A DNA stretch of 46,908 bases from DAIDKA01 sp035506335 (GCA_035506335.1 DATJPN010000106.1:1-46908), one strand, 5' to 3'; shown: positions 8,997 through 17,851, counted from the stretch's first letter. Notes: generated by a model not told the origin, from the sequence alone. Translations and numbers: made by a program.

Positions 8997-11900
8997 ACAT
9001 CTCCGCGCCGTTCATCGCCCGTCCGGTCGCCACCACGCTGCTGACCCTGGGGGTGGCGCTGGCGGGCGCGGCCGCGTTCAGTCTCATGCCGGTGGCGCCG
9101 CTGCCGAAGATCGACGTGCCCGCGATCTTCGTGTCGGCGAACCTGCCCGGCGCGAGTCCCGAGGTGATGGCGGCGACCGTCGCCACGCCGCTCGAACGGC
9201 ATCTGGGCGCCATCGCCGACGTGGACGACATGACTTCCTCGAGCGGCGTCGGCAGCACCAACATCCAGCTCACCTTCGGCATCGACCGCGACATCGACGG
9301 CGCGGCCCGCGACGTGCAGGCCGCCATCGAGGCCGCGCACGCCGACCTGCCCTCGGCGCTCACCCGCAATCCCTCCTATCGCAAGGTCAACAGCTCCCAG
9401 AACCCGATCCTCACCCTGGCCCTGACCTCGGATGTCCTCACCCAGGGCCAGATCTACGACGCGGCCGACGCGGTGATCTCCCAGCGCCTGTCACAGATCA
9501 ACGGCGTCGGCGTCGTCAACATCAACGGCAGCGCCCTGCCCGCGGTGCGGGTGGAGCTCAATCCCCTGGCGCTGTCCAAGTACGGGATCGGACTGCAGGA
9601 CGTCGCCGCCGCCATCTCGAACGCCAACGCCAACGCGCCGAAGGGCGCCATCGAGGTGCAGGGGCTGCACTACCAGATCTACACCAACGACAATGCGCGC
9701 GAAGCCTCGCAGTACCGCGACCTGATCATCGGCAGCCGCAACGGGGCGGTGATCCGCCTGAGCGACGTGGCCCAGGTGTTCGACATGCAGGACGGGGCCA
9801 CGCAGAACCGGCGCACCTACGGCCTGTACAACGGCAAGGCCGCGGTCACCGTCCAGGTGTTCCAGCAGCCCGGCGCCAACGTCGTGGCGGTGGTCGATGC
9901 AGTGAAGAAGGAACTGCCGGAGCTCGAGGCGAATATCGATCCGAAGATCGACGCGGAGGTCATCCAGGACCGCTCGATCACCATCCGCGGGTCGCTGCAC
10001 CAGGTCGAGCAGACTCTGGTGCTCGCGGTGCTGATGGTCATCCTGGTGGTCTACGTGTTCCTGAACAGTTTCCGTGCGGCGCTGATTCCGGCAGTCGTGG
10101 TGCCGGTATCCCTCACCGGTACCTTCGGCATCATGTACCTGGCCGGGTTCAGCCTCGACAACTTCTCCCTGATGGCCATGACCATCGCCACCGGGTTCGT
10201 CGTGGACGACGCCATCGTGGTGATGGAGAACTCCACCCGCCACATCGAGAACGGCATGAATCCCATGCAGGCCGCCCTGGTCGGTGCGCGGGAGGTGGGT
10301 TTCACGGTGCTGTCCATGAGCCTGTCCCTGGTGGCGGTGTTCCTGCCCTTCAAGTTCATCGGCGGCATTCCCGGGCGGCTGTTCAAGGAATTCACCGTCA
10401 CGCTATCGGTGGCCATCCTGATCTCGCTGGTCATTTCCCTGACCACGACGCCCATGATGTGCGCGCGCCTGCTCGGGCGTGATCGCCCGGGCCGGCACAA
10501 TGCCTTCTCGCGCAGCTTCAACGCCGGATTCGAATCCATGCGCGAGGGCTACGAGCGCACGCTCGGGTTCGCGCTGAATCATCCGCTGCTGATGATGCTG
10601 TCGCTGCTCGCGACGATCGTCCTGAACGTCTACCTGTACATCGCCGTGCCGTCCGGATTCTTCCCCCAGCAGGACACCGGCCAGCTGCAGGGCGGCATGC
10701 GCGGAGACGCGACCGCATCGTTCGAGATGATCAAGGGCAAGCTGCAGGTGGTCACGAAGATCATCAAGAGCGATCCGGCCGTGGACAGCGTCGCCGGTTC
10801 CGTGGGCGGAGGCGGCTTCGGCAACGGCGGGGGTGCCAACGCCAACTTCAATGTCACGCTCAAGCCGCTCTCCCAGCGCCAGGCATCGGCCGACCAGGTG
10901 ATCGCCCGATTGCGTCCGAAGCTCAACAAGGTCGAGGGCGTGATCGTGTTCCTGCAGGCCGTGCAGGACCTCGGCGGCGGCGGTGGCGGCCGTTCGGCGA
11001 ATTCCCAGTACCAGTACACCCTGCTGGGCGATGATCTCGCCGAGCTGCGCGACTGGTCGCAGAAGCTGAAGCTCGCGCTGCAGGACGTGCCGGAGGTGAC
11101 CGACGTGGACACCGACCTGCAACCCGGCGGGCTGCAGACCGATCTCATCGTGGACCGGGACGCCGCGGCGCGCCTGGGCCTGAACGAAAGCATCATCGAC
11201 AGCGCCCTGGGCAACTCCTTCACGGAGGCGCTGACCTCGACCATCTACAACCCGTTCAGCCCGCAGCAGTACCACGTCGTCATGGAGGTCGCGCCCCAGT
11301 ACTCGCAGAACCCGCAGGTACTGAACCAGCTGTACGTGAGCACCTCGGGCGGCCAGATCTCCGGCACCCAGGCCACCCAGGCGGTGGCCGGCACGACCTC
11401 CTTCAAGGGCGTCGCGGCCACCGCGGCCACCAAGGTCGCGCAGGACGCCGCGCGCAACCTCGCGTCCAATTCCCTGGCGAACGCCGGTCGCGGCAATACC
11501 TCCACCGGCGCCGCGGTCAGCCTGACCGCGGAACACGTGGTGCCGTTTTCGGCGTTCAGCCACTTCAGCACCTCCACGACCCCCACCAGCGTCAATCACA
11601 CGGGCACGTCGATATCCACCTCCTTCTCCTACAACCTGCCGGAGGGCGAGGCCCTGAGCACCGCGATGACGGCCATCGAGCACACGATGGCCCGCATCCA
11701 CATGCCCATCACCATCCATGGCAGCGCCTACGGCACCGCGCGGCTGTTCCAGCAGTCGGCCGGCAACCAGCCGCTGATCCTGGCGGCCGGCCTGCTGGCG
11801 ATCTACGTGGTGCTGGGCATGCTCTACGAGAGCTTCACCCAGCCGCTGACCATCATCTCGACGCTGCCCTCGGCGGGCCTCGGGGCCTTGCTGGCGTTGA

Positions 11901-12319
11901 TGCTGACGAACACCGAACTGAGCCTGGTCGCCTTCCTCGGGATCATGCTGCTCATCGGCATCGTGAAGAAGAACGCCATCATGATGGTGGACTTTGCCCT
12001 GGACGCGGAGCGCAACCTGGGTCTGGTCTCCCGCGATGCCATCGCACGGGCCTGCTCGCTGCGCTTCCGGCCCATCATGATGACCACCTGCGCGGCCATC
12101 GCCGGCGCCCTGCCCCTGGCGCTGTCCACGGGCGACGGCACCGAGCTGCGCCGCCCACTGGGTATTTCGATCGTGGGCGGCCTCATCGTCAGCCAGGTGC
12201 TCACGCTGTACACGACTCCGGTGGTCTACCTGTACGTGCGGCGCATCGGCGCGAAGGCCCGCGCCCGCAAGCAGCAGCAGCTGCGCGGCGCCGCGAATCC
12301 CGGCGCCGCCACCATCTGA
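8993..12319 (+). CDS. mdtC: RND multidrug efflux transporter, MdtC-like, with an extra porter-domain insertion
   Basis: This is the second RND pump, 1108 residues. It starts with TTG inside the sequence TTGA, which also holds the stop of the preceding gene, so translation is coupled. The N-terminus (after M) NISAPFIARPVATTLLTLGV is typical of MdtC-like proteins. The TM4 aspartates are D405/D406 (GFVVDDAIVVMEN), and the TM10 lysine is in GIVKKNAIMMVDFAL. It is about 70-80 residues longer than usual. The excess is mainly a Ser/Thr/Ala-rich insertion at about residues 789-848, between LYVSTSGGQ and VVPFSAFSHF, which are adjacent in ordinary RND proteins. Two short Gly-rich runs (GGGGFGNGGG and GGGGGG) also occur in the porter domain. 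It probably forms a mixed trimer with the MdtB-like subunit. Confidence 0.94.
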   Translation: MNISAPFIARPVATTLLTLGVALAGAAAFSLMPVAPLPKIDVPAIFVSANLPGASPEVMAATVATPLERHLGAIADVDDMTSSSGVGSTNIQLTFGIDRDIDGAARDVQAAIEAAHADLPSALTRNPSYRKVNSSQNPILTLALTSDVLTQGQIYDAADAVISQRLSQINGVGVVNINGSALPAVRVELNPLALSKYGIGLQDVAAAISNANANAPKGAIEVQGLHYQIYTNDNAREASQYRDLIIGSRNGAVIRLSDVAQVFDMQDGATQNRRTYGLYNGKAAVTVQVFQQPGANVVAVVDAVKKELPELEANIDPKIDAEVIQDRSITIRGSLHQVEQTLVLAVLMVILVVYVFLNSFRAALIPAVVVPVSLTGTFGIMYLAGFSLDNFSLMAMTIATGFVVDDAIVVMENSTRHIENGMNPMQAALVGAREVGFTVLSMSLSLVAVFLPFKFIGGIPGRLFKEFTVTLSVAILISLVISLTTTPMMCARLLGRDRPGRHNAFSRSFNAGFESMREGYERTLGFALNHPLLMMLSLLATIVLNVYLYIAVPSGFFPQQDTGQLQGGMRGDATASFEMIKGKLQVVTKIIKSDPAVDSVAGSVGGGGFGNGGGANANFNVTLKPLSQRQASADQVIARLRPKLNKVEGVIVFLQAVQDLGGGGGGRSANSQYQYTLLGDDLAELRDWSQKLKLALQDVPEVTDVDTDLQPGGLQTDLIVDRDAAARLGLNESIIDSALGNSFTEALTSTIYNPFSPQQYHVVMEVAPQYSQNPQVLNQLYVSTSGGQISGTQATQAVAGTTSFKGVAATAATKVAQDAARNLASNSLANAGRGNTSTGAAVSLTAEHVVPFSAFSHFSTSTTPTSVNHTGTSISTSFSYNLPEGEALSTAMTAIEHTMARIHMPITIHGSAYGTARLFQQSAGNQPLILAAGLLAIYVVLGMLYESFTQPLTIISTLPSAGLGALLALMLTNTELSLVAFLGIMLLIGIVKKNAIMMVDFALDAERNLGLVSRDAIARACSLRFRPIMMTTCAAIAGALPLALSTGDGTELRRPLGISIVGGLIVSQVLTLYTTPVVYLYVRRIGAKARARKQQQLRGAANPGAATI

Positions 12320-12340
12320 AGCCGCGGCAGGGGCCGCTTC
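12318..12340. terminator. Weak hairpin between convergent genes
   Basis: GCGGC at 12324-12328 pairs with GCCGC at 12333-12337 across an AGGG loop. The stem can be extended with GAAG/CTTC if a 3-base bulge is allowed. It lies in the 36-base gap between the RND operon stop and the convergent SDR gene. There is no U-tract, so termination is only plausible. Confidence 0.3.
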
Positions 12341-12355
12341 ACCCCGGGCCGGCGG

Positions 12356-13096
12356 TCAGCCGCGCCCGATGAAGGGCATCTTGGTGGCCATGATGGTCAT
12401 GAACTGCACGTTGGCCGACAGCGGCAGCCGGGCCATGGCGAGAATCGCCTGCGCCACATGCTCCACGTCCATCAGCGGCTCCGGCGCGGCGCTCGCCTTC
12501 GCGAGCTGGTCGGCGAGTTCGGTGCGGGCATTGCCGATGTCGATCTGGCCGCAGGCGATGTCGTATTCGCGCCCGTCGAGCGAGGTCGACTTGGTGAGTC
12601 CCGTGATGGCGTGCTTGGTCGCGGTATAGGCGGCCGATCGGGTCCGCGGCGCGTGCGCCGATATGGAGCCGTTGTTGATGATCCGGCCGCCGCGGGGCTG
12701 CTGGCTCTTCATGATGCGGAAGGCCTCCTGCGTGCACAGGAAGGGCCCGGTGAGGTTGGTGGCCACCACCGCATTCCAGGTCGCAAGCGGCAGGTCCTCC
12801 AGCGGCACCGGCGCAGCGGCGATGCCGGCATTGTTGAACAGCACGTCGAGTCGGCCGAAATGGCTGCGCGTCCTGGCGAACAGCGCCTGCACCGAGGCCG
12901 CATCGGTCACGTCACACGCGACCGCGAGACCGCGGCCGGCGGCCTCGCCGGCCGCGGCCAGCGTCTGGTTCAGCGCCGACTCGCGGCGCCCCGCCAGCAC
13001 CACCCGGAAGCCCCCGGCCAGGAATGCGAGCGCCACGGCCCGGCCGATGCCGCTGCCGGCACCCGTGATCAAAGCCACCTGCGATGCTGAATTCAT
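12356..13096 (-). CDS. Short-chain dehydrogenase/reductase (SDR)
   Basis: This is a 246-residue classical SDR. The cofactor loop is TGAGSGIG at residues 11-18, the NNAG motif is at 88-91, and the structural Asn is N114. The catalytic Ser-Tyr-Lys set is S144 (GSISA), Y157 and K161 (YTATK). R37-R38 after the second beta strand (LAGRRES) would favour NADP(H) in many SDRs, but this is inference. The substrate is unknown; the family covers alcohols, sugars, steroids and acyl thioesters. ATG at 13096 is chosen because GGGAG precedes it by 7-8 bases and the product begins directly with the Rossmann fold. A longer reading to 13357 adds sequence with no SDR character. A TACAAT box lies at 13121-13126 on this strand. 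Confidence 0.9.
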   Translation of the reverse strand: MNSASQVALITGAGSGIGRAVALAFLAGGFRVVLAGRRESALNQTLAAAGEAAGRGLAVACDVTDAASVQALFARTRSHFGRLDVLFNNAGIAAAPVPLEDLPLATWNAVVATNLTGPFLCTQEAFRIMKSQQPRGGRIINNGSISAHAPRTRSAAYTATKHAITGLTKSTSLDGREYDIACGQIDIGNARTELADQLAKASAAPEPLMDVEHVAQAILAMARLPLSANVQFMTIMATKMPFIGRG

Positions 13097-13246
13097 GTCC
13101 ACTCCCTTGCACCCACCTGCATTGTAGGCGCGCCCGCGACCGTGAGATGCCCATCGCAGATTCATCTCGCGGTGCTGAAGCTGTCGCGTGCCTGTAATAC
13201 CGTTGGCGCACTCTCCAGCCCCGGCGACCCCCGGGAGGCCCGACTG

Positions 13247-13468
13247 ATGCCGCTGTCCTCGATCTCGATCATCAACATGCGACGCGACCTGTCGGCGCGT
13301 TTCGAGAGGGCCACCCGGCAGTGGCTGGCGGCCAGGGCGGCCTACCGCAGGCTGCACGACTCCCAGATCAAGGACCTGTTCGCGTTGCGGGACGCGGCGC
13401 AGCGCCTGGACCGGGTCGAACGGGGGCGCAATGCCCTGTTGCGCGACCTGAAGGCCCTGTCGGACTGA
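13247..13468 (+). CDS. Small basic helical protein, unknown function
   Basis: This encodes 73 residues beginning MPLSSISIINMRRDLSARFE. The ATG at 13247 is preceded by a strong GGGAGG about 8 bases upstream. The product is highly charged and apparently all helical, with no signal peptide or membrane segment. The region WLAARAAYRRLHDSQIKDLF and the following LRDAAQRLDRVERGR look like an amphipathic helix pair. I do not recognise the family. The gene stands alone, divergent from the SDR gene, and is followed within three bases by a very strong hairpin, which supports it being a real transcription unit. An upstream in-frame extension to 13142 lacks a ribosome binding site. Confidence 0.6.
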   Translation: MPLSSISIINMRRDLSARFERATRQWLAARAAYRRLHDSQIKDLFALRDAAQRLDRVERGRNALLRDLKALSD

Positions 13469-13470
13469 GC

Positions 13471-13497
13471 AGTCCCCCGGGGATGCCCCGGGGGACT
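13471..13497. terminator. Strong bidirectional hairpin terminator
   Basis: A perfect 12-base-pair stem (13471-13482 with 13486-13497, core CCCCCGGGG) closes a 3-base loop ATG. It sits between the 3' ends of the small plus-strand gene (stop 13468) and the minus-strand ompA-like gene (stop 13526), so it can serve both. No clear U-run follows on either strand, but the stem is extremely stable. Confidence 0.7.
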
Positions 13498-13525
13498 CGT
13501 GGTGCCGGATCGCGGCGTCGCGCGG

Positions 13526-14656
13526 TTATTGCTGCGCGGTTCCCTGGCCCTTCACGTCGACGTCACCGGGATTGGCCAGCACGAACATCACGACACGCCG
13601 GTTCTTCGCGCGGCCTTCTGCCGTCGCGTTGCTCGCCACGGGCTGGGTCTGGCCATAGCCCTTCGCCACGACCTGGTCCGCGGCCACGCCATCCATGACG
13701 AGGTAGTTGAGAACGGCCTCGGCCCGGCGCTGCGACAACCTGATGTTGTACGCCGGCTTGCCCTGGCTGTCGGTGTGCCCCTGGATCTCCACCTTGACCC
13801 GCGGGTGCTTCTTCAGGCCCGCGGCCACGCCATCCAGGATCGGCCGCGACGCATCCGTCAGGTCGGCCTTGTCGGTGGCGAAATTCACGCCCTCGAGCGT
13901 GAGCAGGCCCTTGATCGGACAGCCCACGGCGTCCACCTGCACGCCCGGGGGGGTGTTCGGGCACTGGTCGATGCTGTCCGGGACGCCATCATGGTCGCTG
14001 TCCAGCGGCGCCTGGGGTGCCGGTGGCGGCGGCGGTGGTGCCGGCGGCGGTGGTGGGGGTGGCGGCGGGGGCGCCGCAGCGGCCACCGGCACCGGGGCGG
14101 CTACGGGGCTGCCGCCAAAGGCGTACTGCAACCCGATGGTGTACAGGTAATCACTGTGGCCGCCCCCGGCCGCCTCGCCCCAGCGCACCCTGATCTCCGG
14201 ACGCAGTGCCAGCTTGCTGGTCATCCGCGGGTCTTCCCACAGCTTCACCATGAGGCCGAGTTCGGCATTCAGCGCAAGCCTCGTGTGGCTGGTGGATTCG
14301 AAACTGTATTCGCTGTCCAGGGCACCGACACCCACGCCCAGGTATGGCGCAACGGTCCCGGTCCGGTTGACCAGCCCCAGAACGTCGAGCGACAGCCCGT
14401 CCAGGCGCTGGTGACCACCGGGCAGAGGCGCGGCCGTGCCGGGTCGGGAGGCGTTCAGGTTGATCTCGGCGTTGAACATGGGCCCCAGCTCGCGGCCTAC
14501 GGCGGCGCCGTAATCCCACGAGTTCTGGACGTCCCCGCGGGCATGGTCGGGATTGATGCCGCCGAAAAATGGCGTGACGTACCACTCGTCACCGTCGGCC
14601 GCCGCCGCCAGCCCGGGGGCCGCCAGCAGGCACATCAGCAATGCTCCGGTTTTCAT
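13526..14656 (-). CDS. OmpA-family outer-membrane protein with proline hinge and TSP3-type repeat
   Basis: This has 376 residues. A signal peptide covers about residues 1-20 (cleavage near LAAAA/DGDEW). A beta-barrel-like region spans about 21-182, ending LYTIGLQYAF. A long proline hinge (runs of ten and six prolines) covers about 196-215. A calcium-binding thrombospondin-3-like motif DSDHDGVPDSIDQCP starts at residue 219. The OmpA peptidoglycan-binding domain occupies about 255-365, with the peptidoglycan-contacting D296 (GHTDSQG) and R310 (LSQRRA). It should anchor the outer membrane to the cell wall. The ATG is preceded by AGGAGA. A CGGCC-CGAA-GGCCG hairpin lies 34-47 bases upstream of the start. 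The barrel differs from E. coli OmpA, so I give no gene symbol. Confidence 0.9.
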   Translation of the reverse strand: MKTGALLMCLLAAPGLAAAADGDEWYVTPFFGGINPDHARGDVQNSWDYGAAVGRELGPMFNAEINLNASRPGTAAPLPGGHQRLDGLSLDVLGLVNRTGTVAPYLGVGVGALDSEYSFESTSHTRLALNAELGLMVKLWEDPRMTSKLALRPEIRVRWGEAAGGGHSDYLYTIGLQYAFGGSPVAAPVPVAAAAPPPPPPPPPPAPPPPPPAPQAPLDSDHDGVPDSIDQCPNTPPGVQVDAVGCPIKGLLTLEGVNFATDKADLTDASRPILDGVAAGLKKHPRVKVEIQGHTDSQGKPAYNIRLSQRRAEAVLNYLVMDGVAADQVVAKGYGQTQPVASNATAEGRAKNRRVVMFVLANPGDVDVKGQGTAQQ

Positions 14657-14689
14657 GAGGTCTCCTGATTCGGATCTGGACAGGGGCCA

Positions 14690-14703
14690 CGGCCTTCGGG
14701 CCG
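14690..14703 (-). other. Small GC hairpin in the probable 5' leader of the ompA-like gene
   Basis: CGGCC and GGCCG pair across a CGAA loop (read on the minus strand), 34-47 bases upstream of the ompA-like ATG. The surrounding 181-base gap to the glycyl-tRNA synthetase gene also has an AT-rich patch with TTGATT on the minus strand (a possible -35). A second small hairpin lies at 14800-14813 (CTGAT-GCAA-ATCAG on the minus strand), just after the synthetase stop. Leader stem-loops protect ompA mRNA in enterobacteria; any such role here is inference. Confidence 0.3.
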
Positions 14704-14837
14704 CCGGCTCGGACGCCTATCGTCGCAATTCAACAACAAAAATCAAGGAGAATTCAGGCCATCGAGGGGCCCAATCCTGCCGATGCCGCGAGATTGTTGC
14801 TGATTTGCATCAGTAAACGCCATCCCGGGCGCACGGC

Positions 14838-16403
14838 TCAGGTGGCAAACAGATTCGATTCGAGGAATTCGCAGACCTTGTCGAGGCCGACCCGCGTCTG
14901 CCGGGCCGTATCGCGATCACGGACGGTCACGCTCTGGCTCGCGGCGGTGTCGCCGTCGATGGTGATGCAGAACGGACACCCCGCCTCGTCCATCCGGGCG
15001 TAGCGCTTGCCGATGGCCTGTTTCGCGTCATGCTCGATCTGGCCGCGGCGCCAGAACCTGCGGCGCAGCTCCTGGTGGAGCTTTTCGCTGATTTCGGGCA
15101 TGCCGTCCTTGTTCACGAGCGGGAACACCGCCGCCTTGATGGGCGCGACGCGCGGGTTCAGCAGCAGCAGCTCCGGACTCGCCCGCGCGGGATCCTCGGT
15201 GTAGGCCTCGCACAGCAGGGCCAGCACGCCGCGATCCAGCCCGGCGGACGGTTCGATGACATGCGGCAGGTACCGCTCGCCCTTGTGGCCCCCATTGGGC
15301 AGCAGCTCGCCACGCTCATTGTCGAAGTATTCGAGCTGCACCCGGGAGTGCTGCTGATGCTGCGCCAGGTCGAAGTCCGACCGGTGCGCCACGCCCTCCA
15401 GTTCGCCGAAGCCGGGCGCCGTGAACGGGAAGCGATACTCCACGTCCGCGGTTCCGGCGCCGTGTCGCGCATAGTGCGCGAGCTCGTCCACGTCGTGTAC
15501 GCGCAGCTGCAGGTTCTGCCCCGAGAGGCCCAGTCCGCGCCACCACTTCATGCGCTGATCGCGCCAGAACGCGTACCAGTCACGGGCGGAATCCGGGTGG
15601 CAGAAGAACTCGATCTCCATCTGCTCGAACTCGCGGCTGCGGAAGGTGAAGTTCCGCGGTGTCACTTCATTGCGGAACGCCTTGCCGACCTGGGCGATGC
15701 CGAAGGGCAGCTTGACGCGGGTCGTGTCGATGACGTTCTTGAACTGCACGAAGATGCCCTGCGCGGTCTCGGGGCGCAGGTATGCCACGTCATCCTCGGT
15801 GGCGGTCGCTCCCACGTAGGTCCTGAACATCAGGTTGAAGGCGCGCGGCTCGGTCAGCGTCCCGGCCATCTGCGCATCCGGACCGACGACGTGGCCCCAT
15901 TCGCCGCGCGGCAGCTGCGACAGCGGTACCGCACGCGTTTCGCCGAAGGCCTTCTCGGCCTTCCTGCGCTGCCTGATCTCGCTGGCCGTGTCCGGCATGA
16001 AGGCGAACAGCGGCTTGCCGTTGCGCTCGCCGCTGACCGGCACGTACAGCTGCAGGTGGTCGAAGCGGTAGCGCTGCTGGGTCTCGCGGCAGTCGACCAT
16101 CGGATCGCTGAAGCCGGCGATGTGGCCGCTGGCCTCCCAGACGCGCGGGTGCTGGATGATGCTGGTATCGATCGGCACGATCCGCACCGGCTCACCGTCC
16201 GGGCCGGGTTCCCCGCCGCAGGGATTGAGCACCACGTCCTCCCACCAGGCGTCCCGCAGGTTCTTCTTCAGCTGGGCGCCGAGCGGGCCGTAATCCCAGA
16301 AACCGCTCAGGCCGCCATAGATCTCGGACGCCTGGTAGATGAAGCCACGGCGCTTGGCCAGCGCCATGATCCGGTCCATGGACTTCGGGGTGGTGGCCGA
16401 CAT
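14838..16403 (-). CDS. Glycyl-tRNA synthetase, single-chain alpha2 type
   Basis: This 521-residue class II synthetase charges tRNA-Gly with glycine. It is the homodimeric type, not the alpha2beta2 glyQ/glyS type usual in gammaproteobacteria. The N-terminus RRGFIYQASEIYGGLSGFWD is diagnostic. RPETAQGIFVQFKN is at residues 210-223, motif 2 has FRNE at 243-246, and motif 3 is EPSAGLDR at 384-391. The anticodon-binding domain begins about RVAPIKAAVFPL and runs to the C-terminus. Its 521 residues are close to the length of bacterial alpha2 enzymes. It begins eight bases after the stop of the aldehyde dehydrogenase gene, so the two share a transcript. A longer upstream reading of the same frame runs over the dehydrogenase gene and is not real. 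Confidence 0.95.
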   Translation of the reverse strand: MSATTPKSMDRIMALAKRRGFIYQASEIYGGLSGFWDYGPLGAQLKKNLRDAWWEDVVLNPCGGEPGPDGEPVRIVPIDTSIIQHPRVWEASGHIAGFSDPMVDCRETQQRYRFDHLQLYVPVSGERNGKPLFAFMPDTASEIRQRRKAEKAFGETRAVPLSQLPRGEWGHVVGPDAQMAGTLTEPRAFNLMFRTYVGATATEDDVAYLRPETAQGIFVQFKNVIDTTRVKLPFGIAQVGKAFRNEVTPRNFTFRSREFEQMEIEFFCHPDSARDWYAFWRDQRMKWWRGLGLSGQNLQLRVHDVDELAHYARHGAGTADVEYRFPFTAPGFGELEGVAHRSDFDLAQHQQHSRVQLEYFDNERGELLPNGGHKGERYLPHVIEPSAGLDRGVLALLCEAYTEDPARASPELLLLNPRVAPIKAAVFPLVNKDGMPEISEKLHQELRRRFWRRGQIEHDAKQAIGKRYARMDEAGCPFCITIDGDTAASQSVTVRDRDTARQTRVGLDKVCEFLESNLFAT

Positions 16404-16411
16404 GTCGCTCG

Positions 16412-17851
16412 TCAGGCCTCGTTCACGAACTTGGTGACCAGGCAGGTCTCCAGGCCCTCGATGCCCTCCTCCGAACCGTGGCCGCTTTCCTTCACCCCGC
16501 CAAAGGGCGACTCCGGCACCGAGATCTGGAAGCTGTTGATGCCGATCATGCCGGCCTCGAGCTGCTCGCCGAGCAGGTTCACCGTGCGCGACGAGCGGGA
16601 GAAGGCGTAGGCCGCAAGGCCGAAGGGCAGGCGGTTCGCGCGCGTGATGGCCTCCTCGAACGAGGCAAAGGAGTTGATCAGCGCCACCGGGCCGAAGGGC
16701 TCCTCGTTCATGATGCGGGCCTCCTCGGGAACATCCGACAGCACCGTCGGCTGGAAGAAGTAGCCCTTGCCGGGGATGCGCTCGCCGCCGGCGTGGAATT
16801 TCGCACCGTGCCGGCGCGCATCGGCAAGCAGGCTCTCCATGGCGGTCAGGCGCCGCGGATGCGCCAGGGGCCCCATCTGCACGCCCTCGACCAGCCCATC
16901 CCCGACCTTCAGCGCCCGGGTCCGCCGGGCGAAGCCCTCGACGAAGCGCCCGTACACCGACTGGTGCACGTAGAAGCGTGTCGGCGACACGCACACCTGG
17001 CCGGCATTGCGGAACTTGGCGCCGACCGCGAGGTCCAGCACCTGCTCGACGTCGACATCGTCGAACACCAGCACGGGACCGTGGCCGCCCAGTTCCATGG
17101 TCGTGCGCTTCATGCCCTCGGCCGCGAGCTTCGTGAGCTGTTTGCCGACCGGCACCGACCCGGTGAAGTGCACCGCGCGGATGATCGGCGAGCGGATCAG
17201 GTGCTCGGATACCGCGGCGGGCGCGCCGAACACCACCGACAGCACGCCCTTGGGCAGTCCGGCATCGAGCAGGGCGCGCGCGACCTCCAGGGCCGAGCCC
17301 GGCGTCTCCTCGGCGGGCTTGAGAATGCAGGTGCAACCGGCCGCCAGCGGTGCCCCGATCTTGCGGGCCGGATTGCCGAGCGGAAAGTTCCAGGGCGCAA
17401 AGCCCGCGACCGGGCCGACCGGCTCCTTGAGCACGGTCATGCGCACTCCGGGCGCGCGCTGCGGCAGCACGCGGCCGTAGGCGCGGCGCCCCTCCTCCGC
17501 GTACCACTCGAAGATCTCGGCCGACATGCCGAGCTCGATGCGCGCCTCGGCGAGGGTCTTGCCCTCCTCCTGGGTGGCGATGCGCGCGATGTGATCCGCG
17601 CGCTCGCGCAGCAGGTCCGCCGCGCGCTTCAGGATGCGGCCGCGTTCGTGCGGCGGCATGGCGCGCCAGGCCGGATACGCGTCGCGCGCGGCGCCGAGCG
17701 CCCGGTCCAGATCCGCAGGCGTGGCGAGCGGCAGTTCCCCGAGCACCTCTTCGGTGGCCGGATTGATCACCGCCAGGTGCTCCCGGCCCCCGCCGCCGAC
17801 CCACTCACCGCCGAGCAGCAGATTCAGGTCCGTATATCGGGCACGCAGCAT
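16412..17851 (-). CDS. NAD(P)-dependent aldehyde dehydrogenase, succinate-semialdehyde dehydrogenase-like
   Basis: This 479-residue ALDH-superfamily enzyme oxidises an aldehyde to the acid. Visible active-site elements are N155 in APWNFPL, K178 in LKPAEE, the cofactor loop FTGSVPVGK, general base E253 in MELGGHGP, and nucleophile C287 in GQVCVSPTRFY. The sequence (GVKESGHGSEEG near the end) is of the GabD/SSADH-like or broad-substrate class; the exact aldehyde cannot be read. The ATG at 17851 is preceded by AAGGAGA with good spacing, so the longer reading to 17917 is rejected. It is the first gene of a two-gene unit with the glycyl-tRNA synthetase. A divergent 108-base gap with a TATACT box at 17924-17929 separates it from hemJ. 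Confidence 0.9.
   Translation of the reverse strand: MLRARYTDLNLLLGGEWVGGGGREHLAVINPATEEVLGELPLATPADLDRALGAARDAYPAWRAMPPHERGRILKRAADLLRERADHIARIATQEEGKTLAEARIELGMSAEIFEWYAEEGRRAYGRVLPQRAPGVRMTVLKEPVGPVAGFAPWNFPLGNPARKIGAPLAAGCTCILKPAEETPGSALEVARALLDAGLPKGVLSVVFGAPAAVSEHLIRSPIIRAVHFTGSVPVGKQLTKLAAEGMKRTTMELGGHGPVLVFDDVDVEQVLDLAVGAKFRNAGQVCVSPTRFYVHQSVYGRFVEGFARRTRALKVGDGLVEGVQMGPLAHPRRLTAMESLLADARRHGAKFHAGGERIPGKGYFFQPTVLSDVPEEARIMNEEPFGPVALINSFASFEEAITRANRLPFGLAAYAFSRSSRTVNLLGEQLEAGMIGINSFQISVPESPFGGVKESGHGSEEGIEGLETCLVTKFVNEA

Noticed and set aside
13990..14085. Proline-coding GGC/GGT run in the ompA-like gene as a phase-variable repeat
   Set aside because: The codons are mixed (GGC, GGT, GGG on the plus strand) rather than a uniform tract, and a change in unit number would not shift the frame; it is an ordinary proline hinge.
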